64,000 nt of DNA from Dinoroseobacter sp013215265 (GTDB lineage Bacteria > Pseudomonadota > Alphaproteobacteria > Rhodobacterales > Rhodobacteraceae), in assembly GCA_963691755.1 (NCBI GenBank), contig OY829366.1, positions 2,170,001 through 2,234,000 of the forward strand, written 5' to 3'. The notes beneath the pieces were generated by a model. It was not told the DNA's origin, did not search any database, and saw only the letters and a list, made by a program, of their open reading frames with translations. Each line of letters starts with the position of its first letter. Within the stretch, counting starts at the first letter, position 1. Of the stretch, positions 1-8,633 are shown in pieces. A program made the translations under genes and the position numbers.

Positions 1-411
1 GAAACAGATGGCACCGTGATCCCGCAGGATCTGGGGCTAAACTGGGCGATCTCGAAGAAGAAAGAGGACTTCATCGGCAAGCGCGCGCAGGAACGGACCT
101 TCATGACCAATCCTGACCGCTGGAAGCTCGTGGGACTGGAGACGGTTGTGCCAGAAGAAGTGCTGACCGATGGAGCCTACGCGACGGCTGATGGTGCAAA
201 TGGAAACGGGCAGGGCAATGTGCAGGGCCGAGTGACCTCAACCTATTTTTCACCCACGTTAAACCGCGGTATCGCGATGGGGCTTGTCCACCATGGCCCC
301 GAACGAATGGGTGATGTTCTGGATTTTCCAACCACCGATGGACGCGTGATCAAAGCAAAGATCGTCGATCCTGTGTTCTATGACAAAGACGGGGAGAAGC
401 AGAATGTCTGA
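1..411 (+). CDS. soxA: Sarcosine oxidase alpha subunit, C-terminal end (partial)
   Basis: This is the last ~136 codons of a large protein whose start lies before the window; the frame is open from base 1. The residues match the C-terminal glycine-cleavage-T-like domain of heterotetrameric sarcosine oxidase alpha (FIGKRAQ early, then SPTLNRGIAMGLV and a final beta-strand with VDPVFYDKDGEKQNV). The enzyme oxidatively demethylates sarcosine to glycine, passing the one-carbon unit to tetrahydrofolate and making H2O2. The gamma subunit starts inside the stop codon region (ATG at 404, soxA stop at 409-411), so the two are translationally coupled. The assignment rests on family recognition and on the soxG neighbour. 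Confidence 0.9.
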   Translation, partial: ETDGTVIPQDLGLNWAISKKKEDFIGKRAQERTFMTNPDRWKLVGLETVVPEEVLTDGAYATADGANGNGQGNVQGRVTSTYFSPTLNRGIAMGLVHHGPERMGDVLDFPTTDGRVIKAKIVDPVFYDKDGEKQNV

Positions 412-946
412 TGTGATGGCCCCTTTGGCAACTGTCACCGCCTTGCCAGCACAGGGTATGATCACTATTCGCGGTAATCTTAAGGATGCGGGGTTCATAG
501 CGGCGGTTAAGTCTGCGTCAGGTCTGGATGCGCCAGCTCAACGGCAGATCGTGACACAGAAAGAACTTGCTTTGGCTTGGATGTCCCCTGACGAATTGCT
601 TCTTCTCTGCGGTTACGAAGACGCCCCCGCTTTGACCAATGTAATGACCGAAGCATTTGGCGATCAATTTGCGATGGCGGTTGTGGTGTCTGATGCGCGG
701 GCCGTTTTTGATCTTGAAGGCCCAAAAGTCCGCGATGTTCTCGGAAAGCTCGCACCTGTCGACATGGCACCGGGATCATTTGGGCACGGTGAAATCAGGC
801 GCACCCGCCTCGCCCAAGTTGCTGCTGCCTTCTGGTTGACCCGCGATGACAGTGCTCGACTTGTCTGCTTCCGATCCGTCGCGCAATACGCAGAAGATCT
901 GCTGAAAACATCAGCAAAACCGGGCACTGAAGTTGGGTATTTCTAG
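404..946 (+). CDS. soxG: Sarcosine oxidase gamma subunit
   Basis: 180 residues, the usual size of the SoxG family. The start at 404 (MSDVMAPL) is chosen over an upstream in-frame ATG because GGGGAG lies 7 nt before it and it overlaps the soxA stop, the normal arrangement in soxBDAG operons. SoxG is the small subunit of the cytoplasmic heterotetrameric sarcosine oxidase, and structurally resembles the folate-binding C-terminal domain of GcvT. The tail reads FRSVAQYAEDLLKTS, a feature of this family. It ends the sox operon; the next gene has its own promoter-like sequence and encodes a superoxide dismutase. Confidence 0.9.
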   Translation: MSDVMAPLATVTALPAQGMITIRGNLKDAGFIAAVKSASGLDAPAQRQIVTQKELALAWMSPDELLLLCGYEDAPALTNVMTEAFGDQFAMAVVVSDARAVFDLEGPKVRDVLGKLAPVDMAPGSFGHGEIRRTRLAQVAAAFWLTRDDSARLVCFRSVAQYAEDLLKTSAKPGTEVGYF

Positions 947-955
947 CCATACACC

Positions 956-985
956 TTGACCTCAAGGCGCTTAGCCCTCTTATAC
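956..985 (+). promoter_or_regulatory. Possible sigma-70-like promoter for sodB
   Basis: TTGACC at 956-961 is followed after an 18-nt spacer by TTATAC at 980-985, 38 nt upstream of the sodB start. The match to the consensus hexamers is good but the spacer is at the long end, so this is a suggestion from sequence only. Confidence 0.4.
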
Positions 986-1022
986 GGTTCAAGTTGTCAG
1001 ACCTACTTTTAGGAGAATTCCC

Positions 1023-1622
1023 ATGGCTTTTGAGCTTCCTGATCTGCCCTACGCCCACGATGCTTTGGCCGGCAAAGGCATGTCCGCCGAAACGCTGGAA
1101 TACCATCATGACCTGCACCACAAAGCCTATGTCGACAACGGCAATAAGCTGATTGCGGGCACCGAATGGGACGGCAAGTCGATGGAAGACATTATCACCG
1201 GCACATACGACGCCAATGCGGTTGCTCAGAATGGTATCTTCAACAACATCAGCCAGCTTTGGAACCATAACCAATTCTGGGAAATGATGGGTCCGGGCGA
1301 TGCGGGCATGCCGGGAGAGCTGGAAAAGGCACTCACCGAAAGCTTTGGCTCAGTTGACGATTTCAAATCGCAGTTTTCGGCAGCCGGTGCTGGACAGTTC
1401 GGATCCGGCTGGGCCTGGCTGGTAAAGAACGCTGACGGCTCACTTGCTGTTACGAAAACTGAAAACGGTGTGAACCCACTTTGCTTTGGCCAAACTGCGC
1501 TTCTTGGCTGTGACGTGTGGGAGCACAGCTATTATATCGATTTCCGCAACAAGCGTCCTGCTTACCTGTCGAACTTCCTCAATAATCTGGTGAACTGGGA
1601 GAATGTTGCTTCGCGTATGTAG
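1023..1622 (+). CDS. sodB: Superoxide dismutase, Fe-type
   Basis: 199 residues, the typical length for Fe/Mn SOD. It converts superoxide to H2O2 and O2 in the cytoplasm. Metal ligands are visible: His28 (LEYHHDLHH), His82 (LWNHNQFW), Asp164 and His168 (DVWEHSYYIDF). The second-sphere Gln sits in the N-terminal domain (Gln78, ISQLWNH) as in iron enzymes, rather than in the C-terminal domain as in Mn enzymes, so Fe-type is the better call; cambialistic use cannot be excluded. AGGAG lies just upstream of the ATG. The gene is monocistronic: a promoter-like sequence precedes it and a strong terminator follows. Confidence 0.95.
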   Translation: MAFELPDLPYAHDALAGKGMSAETLEYHHDLHHKAYVDNGNKLIAGTEWDGKSMEDIITGTYDANAVAQNGIFNNISQLWNHNQFWEMMGPGDAGMPGELEKALTESFGSVDDFKSQFSAAGAGQFGSGWAWLVKNADGSLAVTKTENGVNPLCFGQTALLGCDVWEHSYYIDFRNKRPAYLSNFLNNLVNWENVASRM

Positions 1623-1649
1623 TCGCGAGCGTCACCAATGTTTTGAAAA

Positions 1650-1677
1650 GGGTCGCCAGTTGGCGGCCCTTTTTTTT
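1650..1677 (+). terminator. Rho-independent terminator of sodB
   Basis: GGGTCGCCA and TGGCGGCCC pair over 9 bp (one G-T wobble) with a 2-nt apex and are followed directly by eight T residues. It lies 28 nt after the sodB stop. Confidence 0.9.
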
Positions 1678-1860
1678 GTGAAAACGACAATCGATTGATC
1701 TGACTCAAAGTCGGTAAGTCAAGTTTCGTACTTATTTGGATTTGCCAGAGGAGGTCGGTGCAGGTCTCTAGGGAGGCTGCATGCGCTGCTGAAACCCGAT
1801 CTGCAATGCGCGGCTTGACGTTTTGCCGTTTACGCCGGTGTGCAGGGAGTGTGCGAAACG

Positions 1861-2061
1861 ATGACAACGAAACCAGCTCACCAGAACGCTCTCGGTGAAG
1901 TCGTCCACGTCCTGAACGACATCGAGAGAGATTTAACGCATGCTGCGGATCATAGTACCCAACGAGATGAGACGGTCAGTCATCTGCGTGAGGCGGATGT
2001 CGAGCTTACGCGCCTTGGACGATCTTTCGTAAAATCTGTCTCAGGTTGCAAAAAAGCATGA
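1861..2061 (+). CDS. Small hypothetical protein, predicted helical
   Basis: 66 codons from the ATG at 1861; an upstream in-frame GTG at 1840 would add 7 residues. GGGAG lies about 10 nt before the ATG. The product is charged and heptad-like in places (VVHVLNDIERDLTHAADHS, then HLREADVELTRLGRSF), suggesting a short helical, perhaps coiled-coil, cytoplasmic protein. I do not recognise the family. It lies between the sodB terminator and a FadB-like gene, with about 190 nt before the latter. It could be a chance ORF. Confidence 0.45.
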   Translation: MTTKPAHQNALGEVVHVLNDIERDLTHAADHSTQRDETVSHLREADVELTRLGRSFVKSVSGCKKA

Positions 2062-2251
2062 CGCGGGCGACGAAGCCAAAGACACGATGTTTCATAATAT
2101 GCCTGTTTGACAGTGGCTTGATTGACATTGATGCGGTGACGAGTCATTGCGCGTCCCGTTTTTTGTTTGCCTCTTCCCTGTGTGCTTCAGGAATGGCACT
2201 GTCTGTGCGCGCAGCAATGGACGATCCGCAGAGATCGGCATGGAGGCATCG

Positions 2252-4354
2252 ATGGGCGATATCAGTCCTGTTATCTCGGAAACAAGCGATGGAATTGGCA
2301 TTCTGACCTTGAATGCGCCGCCGTTGAACTTGTTGACAGATGAGCTTTTGCAAGACCTTCGTTCCGCGTTTGAGGCGCTGGAGCAGGATGATTCAATCGC
2401 GCTTATCATTTTGCGTGCCGTAGGCCCCAACTTTTCTACCGGGACTGACCTAAGTATCCCTAGCGCGCAGAATGAAACGCAGGTCTTGCGGTCAATCTGT
2501 TTGGTGATCGAGAACTCTTTCAAGCCTGTTCTGGCGTTACTTCAGGGACAGGTGGTTGGAGCAGGGCTGGAGCTGGCGCTTGCGGCGCATTACCGAATTG
2601 GTGGGATTAAGACCCGATTGTCATTTCCCGAAGTTCGACTGGGGTTAATGCCAAGTGCTGGGGGCACGCAAAGACTGCCTCGAATTCTGGGTGCAGGTCC
2701 GGCGTTAGAAATGATGCTCACTGGCAAGAAACTGGGCGCGATGAGTGCGTTCAGATTTGGACTTCTTGATAGAGTTTCCGAAGGCGATCTGCGCGTCGAT
2801 GGTTTAAAATATGCTCTTGAGCTTAAGCGCAGCGGCGCGAAACGGCGTCCAACTGCAGCTCGAACTGAAGGGTCTGAAGATCCGGCGCGCACCTGGGGCG
2901 CATTACAAAAACACGGTGAAGCCGTCGAGCGTCTGCAAAAGGTCCTCATTGCGCCGCGAAAAATCGTTCATTGCGTAGAAGCCTCTCAGATGCTGCCTTT
3001 TGAACATGGTCTCACGCTGGAAGCCGAGGAATACCAGGACTGTGTGCGTTCCGAGGAAGCCAGTGCGTTGCGATACTTCTTCTTTGCTGAGAAGGCCGCG
3101 ATGGTTTCACCGTTCACAAATGAGGTGCCACGGAAAACCAAGGTCATCGGCGTAGTTGGTGCAGGTCAGCTCGGTGGCCGGATCATTCAGAGATTGCTCG
3201 CGTATGGTTTTGCGGTTTGCATGGTGGAACGTAACGCCTTTACGCTCAGGTCGGGTCTTTCACGGATCACGCAAGAGCTCGAGCGATTGGTCGAAGAAGG
3301 TAAGCTGAGTGAGCGTGCCAGAAAAGACAGATTGGATCGTTTGCAGAGCGGCACTGACATGAAGGCGCTTGGTGAGGTTGATCTCGTGATCGAAGCTGTA
3401 ACGGAAGACTTCGACATCAAGTCGGAGGTTCTGCACGAGCTTGGGCGGGTGACGCGAGAAGGCGCAATACTGGCAACCACGACATCCTACCTTGATATCG
3501 AAGCGCTCGCACCAAAGTCTGGCCGACCTGAGGCAACAATTGGGTTGCATTTTTTCAGCTCCGATGTCGCCGCCGAGTTGCTTGAGGTTGTGCCTTGCAG
3601 GTCGACCTTTCGCGATGTGACGGCCACAGCATTTGTGTTTTCAAAGGCCATTGGAATGGTGCCTGTGCTCGCTTCAGCGGGCGAGGGGTTCATAGCAAAT
3701 CGCGTGCTTGATGCGCTGATCAAAGCATCTGAGTATCTTCTTGAAGACGGGGCAAACCCTGGTGAAATTGACGGCGCTTTGCGTGATTTCGGGTTTCCTT
3801 CAGGTCCGTTCCAGATGCTGGATCGGATTGGTCTCGATGTGGTGCAATCTCGTCGCCGACGTCAAGCATCGACACAGGACCCCGAGGAGAGATACGTTGA
3901 TATAACTGATAGAATTTGCGCCCGTGGTTGGTTCGGCGAGCGAAACGGTCATGGATACTATCGTTACCCCGATGGCAAGAATGTCTCTGTCGAATGCGAA
4001 GAAGTCGCCGCATTGATCGACCTGGCCCGCGAAGAAAAGGGGATTTTCCCAAGGCCAATCTCGGAAAGTGAAATCGTAGAGCGTTGCGTTCTGGCGATGA
4101 TAAACGAAGGTGCCCGTCTTGTTGGCGAGAAGGTGGCGCGGCGGCCGTCAGATGTAGATACGGCGTTGGTGAATGGTTTGGGGTTCCCGCGCTGGTTGGG
4201 GGGACCAATGTATCAGGCCGACCTTACAGGTCCAAAAGAGCTTTCGGAAAAACTGGACATGCTTGCAGTGGATGTGCCGGAGTTCTGGTCACCCGCAGCT
4301 CTCATTTTGCAGCTTGCAGACGAAGGACGGAACTTTGCAGGGCTGAACGTGTAA
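2252..4354 (+). CDS. Bifunctional enoyl-CoA hydratase / 3-hydroxyacyl-CoA dehydrogenase (FadB-like)
   Basis: 700 residues in the FadB/multifunctional-enzyme layout. The N-terminal crotonase domain has the paired catalytic Glu107 (VVGAGLELALAAHYR) and Glu127 (FPEVRLGLMPSAGGTQR), 20 residues apart as in FadB. The NAD-binding domain starts at GVVGAGQLGG around residue 303, and the dehydrogenase His is probably His433 (GLHFFSSD). GEGFIANRVL opens the C-terminal domain. It would hydrate and then oxidise 2-enoyl-CoA in beta-oxidation or an acyl-CoA degradation route. The start at 2252 is supported by GGAGG 5 nt upstream; longer ORF extensions are not protein-like. HFFSSD replaces the usual HFFNP-type segment, so substrate range may differ. 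No fadA is adjacent. Confidence 0.85.
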   Translation: MGDISPVISETSDGIGILTLNAPPLNLLTDELLQDLRSAFEALEQDDSIALIILRAVGPNFSTGTDLSIPSAQNETQVLRSICLVIENSFKPVLALLQGQVVGAGLELALAAHYRIGGIKTRLSFPEVRLGLMPSAGGTQRLPRILGAGPALEMMLTGKKLGAMSAFRFGLLDRVSEGDLRVDGLKYALELKRSGAKRRPTAARTEGSEDPARTWGALQKHGEAVERLQKVLIAPRKIVHCVEASQMLPFEHGLTLEAEEYQDCVRSEEASALRYFFFAEKAAMVSPFTNEVPRKTKVIGVVGAGQLGGRIIQRLLAYGFAVCMVERNAFTLRSGLSRITQELERLVEEGKLSERARKDRLDRLQSGTDMKALGEVDLVIEAVTEDFDIKSEVLHELGRVTREGAILATTTSYLDIEALAPKSGRPEATIGLHFFSSDVAAELLEVVPCRSTFRDVTATAFVFSKAIGMVPVLASAGEGFIANRVLDALIKASEYLLEDGANPGEIDGALRDFGFPSGPFQMLDRIGLDVVQSRRRRQASTQDPEERYVDITDRICARGWFGERNGHGYYRYPDGKNVSVECEEVAALIDLAREEKGIFPRPISESEIVERCVLAMINEGARLVGEKVARRPSDVDTALVNGLGFPRWLGGPMYQADLTGPKELSEKLDMLAVDVPEFWSPAALILQLADEGRNFAGLNV

Positions 4355-4360
4355 CCGGGC

Positions 4361-4582
4361 TTATACGGCTCCGAGCAACAAGCCGACGACAACCATCATC
4401 AAACCAATGACTGACAGGAAGAGCGCTCCCAGATTAAGCGCTACTGTTTTCTGCATCACACCGCGCAATGCCTCATCTTCTAAGCCAGCTTTTCTGGCGC
4501 GGGCGACACGCAGGATGCACCAAATAAGTCCCGCAAGACCGAGAAGGGTGACGGTGGCTCCGATCGGGATCAAGATGGCCAT
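4361..4582 (-). CDS. Small two-helix membrane protein
   Basis: 73 residues with two clear hydrophobic segments: about residues 3-24 (LIPIGATVTLLGLAGLIWCI) and 48-71 (LNLGALFLSVIGLMMVVVG), joined by a short basic and acidic loop (RVARARKAGLEDEALRG). A GAGAGGA ribosome-binding site precedes the ATG. Proteins of this type are common as unnamed ORFs in Rhodobacteraceae; I know of no function. It is divergent from gapR and convergent with the FadB-like gene, only 6 nt from its stop. Confidence 0.7.
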   Translation of the reverse strand: MAILIPIGATVTLLGLAGLIWCILRVARARKAGLEDEALRGVMQKTVALNLGALFLSVIGLMMVVVGLLLGAV

Positions 4583-4714
4583 ATTGCATTCCTCTCAGGC
4601 TTTTACCGCTCTTTGCTACTTTGCCGTTAGATTGGGTGCAACCGCTCTTGCAGGTGGCAAGGGCAGGGGCTAGGCAGATGCTTCTACCCTTCCTGCGGCC
4701 AAGGAGATCCGACG

Positions 4715-4978
4715 ATGGATGTGACCGAAGACCAGCCTTCCGATATCACGCGTGTAACGCGAGAAGAGCTTCGCCAATTCGTTGAACGTTATGAGCGGCT
4801 AGAACAGGAAAAGAAGGATATTGCGGACGCTCAGAAAGAGGTGATGGCAGAAGCGAAATCGCGGGGGTACGACACCAAGGTTTTGCGTAAGGTGGTGGCA
4901 CTTCGCAAACGCGACCCACAGGATATTTCCGAGGAAGAGGCCGTTCTCGAGATCTACAAAGAAGCCTTGGGAATGTAA
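4715..4978 (+). CDS. gapR: GapR family (DUF2312) nucleoid-associated protein
   Basis: 87 residues, matching the size and sequence style of the alphaproteobacterial DUF2312/GapR family. A long charged helix (EELRQFVERYERLEQEKKDI) leads into MAEAKSRGYDTKVLRKVVALRK and an acidic tail. In Caulobacter the family binds overtwisted AT-rich DNA ahead of replication and transcription forks; transfer of that role here is by family. AAGGAG lies 8 nt upstream of the start. Monocistronic, divergent from the small membrane protein. Confidence 0.9.
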   Translation: MDVTEDQPSDITRVTREELRQFVERYERLEQEKKDIADAQKEVMAEAKSRGYDTKVLRKVVALRKRDPQDISEEEAVLEIYKEALGM

Positions 4979-4985
4979 TCCGGTC

Positions 4986-5863
4986 CTAGGGCAGGATAAA
5001 CTGAACGCCGGGCATAAGTGCGATTTCATCAACTTCGGTCTCGTACTGTTGCGAAAGCGCGTCCATGATTTCTGCCGACCAGCCTTCGAGATCGATTTCC
5101 TCTTCCATGGCGTCAGGCTTTGCAAATTTATCGAGGAATGCTGTGATCACCCGCCTGCGTTTCTCGACACTGCGCGGTGGGTGATCTGCAAGATAGCTCC
5201 GCAAACGCTTGAGCCCGGCGTCGGACATGATTTGCGCGAGCAAAATATCCTGATCCTCGAGCATTAGGTCCGCAGCGTGCCCAGTCACAGCTTGTACAAC
5301 CTCTGGCCAAATGAGGGGCGTGTCTTCGTTGCACCACAGTATCAATGGCGTGTCAGGTAATGCCTCACGCAGTTCCCGCACCACTTGCAGCCAGCTAAGT
5401 GCTCCAAGGTTGAGACCGTTCATCCATTCTGGAAAGGCTGGGGCGTCCTTGAGGCTTCTATAGACGTCTGGCACCAGCGTGGCGGGATCGCGCAATGACA
5501 TCGCAATACTGACGGTAAAGTCTGGAAAGATATTACGTAGCCATGCTGAACGCTTCGCCAGACGCTCATAAAGCCTTCCTTGGGCAAAAACAGCCGCGTG
5601 CATGCAAGAAAAGTTCTCATTGGTGAAGAAGACCCTATCACCTTCAGCATCGTCGAGGATCGTGTCGAGAACAGCGTCTTGAAGTTCTTCGCTTGCAGCC
5701 TCCCCACGAAGCTTTTGCAACGTGTCGCCCAAGACTGACCTGTAATCTTCCTTTTTGGGGACAAGAATTCCCGCGGAGGCCAAGATATCCTATTGGACCG
5801 AAGGGCCTTCAGCAAAAGACCCTCGTCGGTGTGATGGACCCCGATATGAAAAACGATATGCAT
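4986..5863 (-). pseudogene. Conserved hypothetical protein, interrupted by a frameshift near 5793
   Basis: Two overlapping minus-strand frames make one protein. The ATG at 5863 gives MHIVFHIGVHHTDEGLLLKA, then LRSNR; the next frame takes over as ILASAGILVPKKEDYR and runs 260 residues to 4986. Adding one base at about 5793 (AATAGG to AATAGGG) would read SNRDILASAGILVPKK without a break. The opening resembles the N-terminus of a roseobacter hypothetical family, and distantly the first strand and loop of sulfotransferase-like P-loop proteins. Function unknown. Either a recent inactivation or a sequencing error is possible; the body shows no other stop, which favours a recent or artefactual event. 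No Shine-Dalgarno is evident before 5863. Confidence 0.65.
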
Positions 5864-5903
5864 CGGTAGGGTAAGGAGTGCTCGAATTTTCTTTATCCGA
5901 GTA

Positions 5904-5921
5904 TAGGCTTTCGAAAGCCTA
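5904..5921. promoter_or_regulatory. 18-bp perfect palindrome upstream of the frameshifted gene
   Basis: TAGGCTTTCGAAAGCCTA is a perfect palindrome about 40 nt upstream of the ATG at 5863. Symmetry and position suit a repressor operator, although the RNA could also fold as a short hairpin. No T-tract follows on either strand, so a terminator is unlikely. Confidence 0.35.
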
Positions 5922-6052
5922 AATATAACCCGGTTGTTTGGGCAGGATAAGGGCAGCTGATCTGGCTAATGTGGCTTGGTGCGTAAAGGTGCAAAAATTG
6001 CCAGACAAGTGCTTGATCCCGCCAATGATTTGCAGTTAAGAGAACGCGCAGT

Positions 6053-6128
6053 GCCCCTATAGCTCAGCTGGTAGAGCAACTGATTTGTAATCAGTAGGTC
6101 CGCGGTTCGAGTCCGTGTGGGGGCACCA
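6053..6128 (+). tRNA. tRNA-Thr (anticodon TGT)
   Basis: A full cloverleaf can be drawn. The acceptor stem GCCCCTA pairs with TGGGGGC, the D arm contains AGCTCAGCTGGTAGAGC, the anticodon stem ACTGA/TCAGT closes loop TTTGTAA with anticodon TGT, the T arm is GCGGTTCGAGTCCGT, and CCA is encoded. Its 3' half is the integration site of the downstream island; insertion leaves the gene intact. Confidence 0.97.
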
Positions 6129-6129
6129 T
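6084..6129 (+). repeat. attL: direct repeat, 3' half of tRNA-Thr
   Basis: This 46-bp stretch, from the anticodon loop through CCA plus one base, is repeated exactly at 26158-26203 in the same orientation. The integrase gene lies directly downstream. Similarity continues for ~20 bp beyond the repeat with a small indel (AAAATCAACGACTTAGCGGA versus AAAATCAATGACTTAACGGA). Confidence 0.93.
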
Positions 6130-6424
6130 CAACAAAATCAACGACTTAGCGGATTTTCGTGCGTTTCTCGGAGAGTCGAGAAGCGAGATGGTCATTTTCT
6201 CTGATTTTCAGATGTTGTTTAAAATCAATGCCTTAATTGCGCTGCGGCCTTCCAAAGAAGCACCCTGTTTGCATGGGCTTGGACTCACTTTGACACTGCT
6301 GGATTAGCCTGACTAACCCCCTGTTTTATATTCGCTTTCCTGAAAACGCGTTGTACGGAGTTTCCTCAAGTTGGAAGCCGTTTGCTACGTATTTGCTACA
6401 AACTTTTGGGAAGGAGTTCGGATC

Positions 6425-7630
6425 ATGGCTGAAACAGAAAGAGTGAGGATCAAGATGACCACGGCATCAGTCGCCAAGCATCTGGTGGCCCCGGCTGATC
6501 CACGCAGGCCGACGATGATCTACGACACTGAACTGTCTGGCTTTGGCGCCTATCGTGCGTCCGCCCGTCCCGGCAGCTATTTCATCCATTACCGCGTGAA
6601 TCGCCAGCAACGCAAAAAGGTGATTGCACGGGTGAATGAGATCAATGTGGCTGACGCCCGTGACGAGGCCGCTCGGATCAAACTCGCCGCGCGCCAAGGC
6701 ACCGATCTACTGGCAGAACGCAAGATAGAGGTAGATCAGGCAAAGACGTTGGGCGAAGCCTATGTCGAATACCTTGAAGTCCTGAAACGCCGGAACGCTT
6801 CGCCGCGCACATTCGAGGGCTACGAGATGAACTGGCGTCTGTGTCTCAGCGCCCACGCCAGCAAATCTCTGAAAGACATCTCCAAGGCTGACCTGCGCCG
6901 CTGGCATTCCAAGTGGGGGCAACGCGGTGCCACCACCGCCAACCACGTCGCGCGTCTGTTTCGCGCTGTCTACAATCACGCGCTTAAGACCACCGATGGC
7001 CTGCCGCCAAACCCCGCAATCGCGGTCGATTATTTTCCAGAAAAGAAATCCCGCAAGCGGTTGGAATGGGAAGACCTGCCGGATTGGCTGGGCAAGGTTC
7101 GTGCTTTGGACAATCCAACACGCCGCTGTTTCTGGCGGTTCCTGCTCCACACTGGCCTTCGGCGTTCAGATGCCTGCTCCGTGCGCTGGGATGACATTGA
7201 GGGTGACTGGCTGCACCGTCCATGTCCCAAAGGCGGCGAAGACTTCGCCTTTGACCTGCCCTTGTCCCAGAAACTCCACGAGATCATCACAGAAGCCCGC
7301 AGGGTACGCGATGTGATGTTTCCTGACAGTCCGTATGTGTTTCCAGCCAACAGCGCCTCTGGCCATCTCTCTGCGCCCAAGGAAAAGACTTTCCTTGATG
7401 TCACCCCGCACATGCTGCGCCGGAGTTTTGCTACGGCCTGCGTTGAAGCGGGACTTGATCCCTATACCACCAAACGATTGCTGAACCATCGAGTGTCGGG
7501 CAATGATGTTACGTCGCTGTATGTGCAGCCCTCCAAGGCGTTCCTGCTGGAAAAGATGGAAATCGTGTCAGATTACATCGCCGAGAAAAGCGGGGAGGCG
7601 AAGCTGTTATTGCCTGCGCCGTTGAACTAA
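6425..7630 (+). CDS. int: Tyrosine-type site-specific integrase
   Basis: 401 residues. The start at 6425 is chosen because AAGGAG lies ~9 nt upstream; an in-frame TTG at 6371 lacks one. The N-terminal half has an arm/core-binding layout (IYDTELSGFGAYRAS, later SPRTFEGYEMNWRLC). The catalytic domain shows Arg246 (HTGLRRSD), His329 and Arg332 (HMLRRSFAT), His355 (LLNHRV) and the nucleophile Tyr366 (SLYVQPS). It catalyses integration and excision at the tRNA-Thr att site 300 bp upstream. Family and location agree; all active-site residues are present, so the element may still be mobile. Confidence 0.95.
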   Translation: MAETERVRIKMTTASVAKHLVAPADPRRPTMIYDTELSGFGAYRASARPGSYFIHYRVNRQQRKKVIARVNEINVADARDEAARIKLAARQGTDLLAERKIEVDQAKTLGEAYVEYLEVLKRRNASPRTFEGYEMNWRLCLSAHASKSLKDISKADLRRWHSKWGQRGATTANHVARLFRAVYNHALKTTDGLPPNPAIAVDYFPEKKSRKRLEWEDLPDWLGKVRALDNPTRRCFWRFLLHTGLRRSDACSVRWDDIEGDWLHRPCPKGGEDFAFDLPLSQKLHEIITEARRVRDVMFPDSPYVFPANSASGHLSAPKEKTFLDVTPHMLRRSFATACVEAGLDPYTTKRLLNHRVSGNDVTSLYVQPSKAFLLEKMEIVSDYIAEKSGEAKLLLPAPLN

Positions 7631-7652
7631 GACTGAGTGGCGGATTAAATCG

Positions 7653-8222
7653 ATGCATTCTGATTGGCACCGCGCCAAACATGACCTTGCCTTTGCTCGC
7701 CAAAAGGCGCGTGAGGTTCATGATGCGCGTATGGCAGCACTTGACCTGTTACCTGAACAGCGAAGGCAGATTAAGAAGATATCTGGCTACCTGAGCAAAA
7801 ACTTCTTTTCGTATCCCGAGAGGGGACGCATTCTGGCATTCTACGAGGAAATCGCATCCGATTTGGATCCGGTACCTGATGTCGAAAACGCGCTGTGGTT
7901 CTTGAAGGACGTGGTCGCCTTCTTGCCCAAGCAGGGCCAGCCCGAGAAAGCAGCCCTGCAAGGTGCGATATTCTGGCTCCTTTTGAACTACCACAGCGAG
8001 AACCCAAACGACATGGGTGTTGGGGTGGGCTGGTCGGACAATCATGCAGGGACCCAGAATAAGGACTCGAAGCTTGTTTCATCCGTCAGGACCGAGTTGA
8101 TTGCCGCTGGAATTGAGCAATTTGGGAGCGCTTATCAGAGTTCCGCTGTGGCCAATGCCGCCAAGGCAGTGCTTGAGTCATCGATGTGGTCTGAGGCAAT
8201 TTCGCAAAACACTAAAATCTAA
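7653..8222 (+). CDS. Hypothetical island protein
   Basis: 189 residues, starting 23 nt after the integrase stop and in the same direction. It opens with a basic helical segment (HRAKHDLAFARQKAREVHDA). The middle contains a hydrophobic stretch (LQGAIFWLLLNYHSENPNDM) that looks like a buried helix rather than a membrane span. I do not recognise a domain. Its place between int and the AlpA-like gene suggests a role in island maintenance or regulation, but that is only context. Confidence 0.6.
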   Translation: MHSDWHRAKHDLAFARQKAREVHDARMAALDLLPEQRRQIKKISGYLSKNFFSYPERGRILAFYEEIASDLDPVPDVENALWFLKDVVAFLPKQGQPEKAALQGAIFWLLLNYHSENPNDMGVGVGWSDNHAGTQNKDSKLVSSVRTELIAAGIEQFGSAYQSSAVANAAKAVLESSMWSEAISQNTKI

Positions 8223-8307
8223 CCACGCACTTTCCTGTTTTTTGTAACAGTGCGCAGTTTCCTGACTTGGATCACCTTGGATGGGCCAACATAGACAGGA
8301 GTTCAAA

Positions 8308-8574
8308 ATGGCCCAAACAACACCACATCCACCCACTTCGGCAAGTGAACTTGCCAATATCAGCGATATCGCCTTCGGCGAATGGCTGGACACCGGGCAT
8401 GTTGCCCGGTTGCTCAAGATATCCCCGTCTTCGCTTGAGAAGGCCCGATCCGCAGGTCGCGGCCCTTATGCCGCTTTGCCCTATCACAAGATCGGACGGT
8501 TGGTGCGGTATCGCCGCGCAGACATTGAGAATTTTCTCAACACCCAAAGGATCGCGGGCGTAACTCGCCGCTGA
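8308..8574 (+). CDS. AlpA-like helix-turn-helix protein (putative excisionase or regulator)
   Basis: 88 residues, start chosen at 8308 where GGAG lies 6 nt upstream. Residues ~28-80 form a MerR/HTH_17-type winged helix: GEWLDTGHVARLLKISPSSL, then LPYHKIGRLVRYRRADIENF. Such proteins in integrative elements direct excision by bending att DNA, or activate the integrase. It sits between int and the primase-helicase, the standard order in P4-like and many alphaproteobacterial islands. Confidence 0.85.
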   Translation: MAQTTPHPPTSASELANISDIAFGEWLDTGHVARLLKISPSSLEKARSAGRGPYAALPYHKIGRLVRYRRADIENFLNTQRIAGVTRR

Positions 8575-8633
8575 TCTGACACCCCAACACATCACTAAAC
8601 TAAAAAAGACCGCCTTGGCGGAATGGAGAGACT

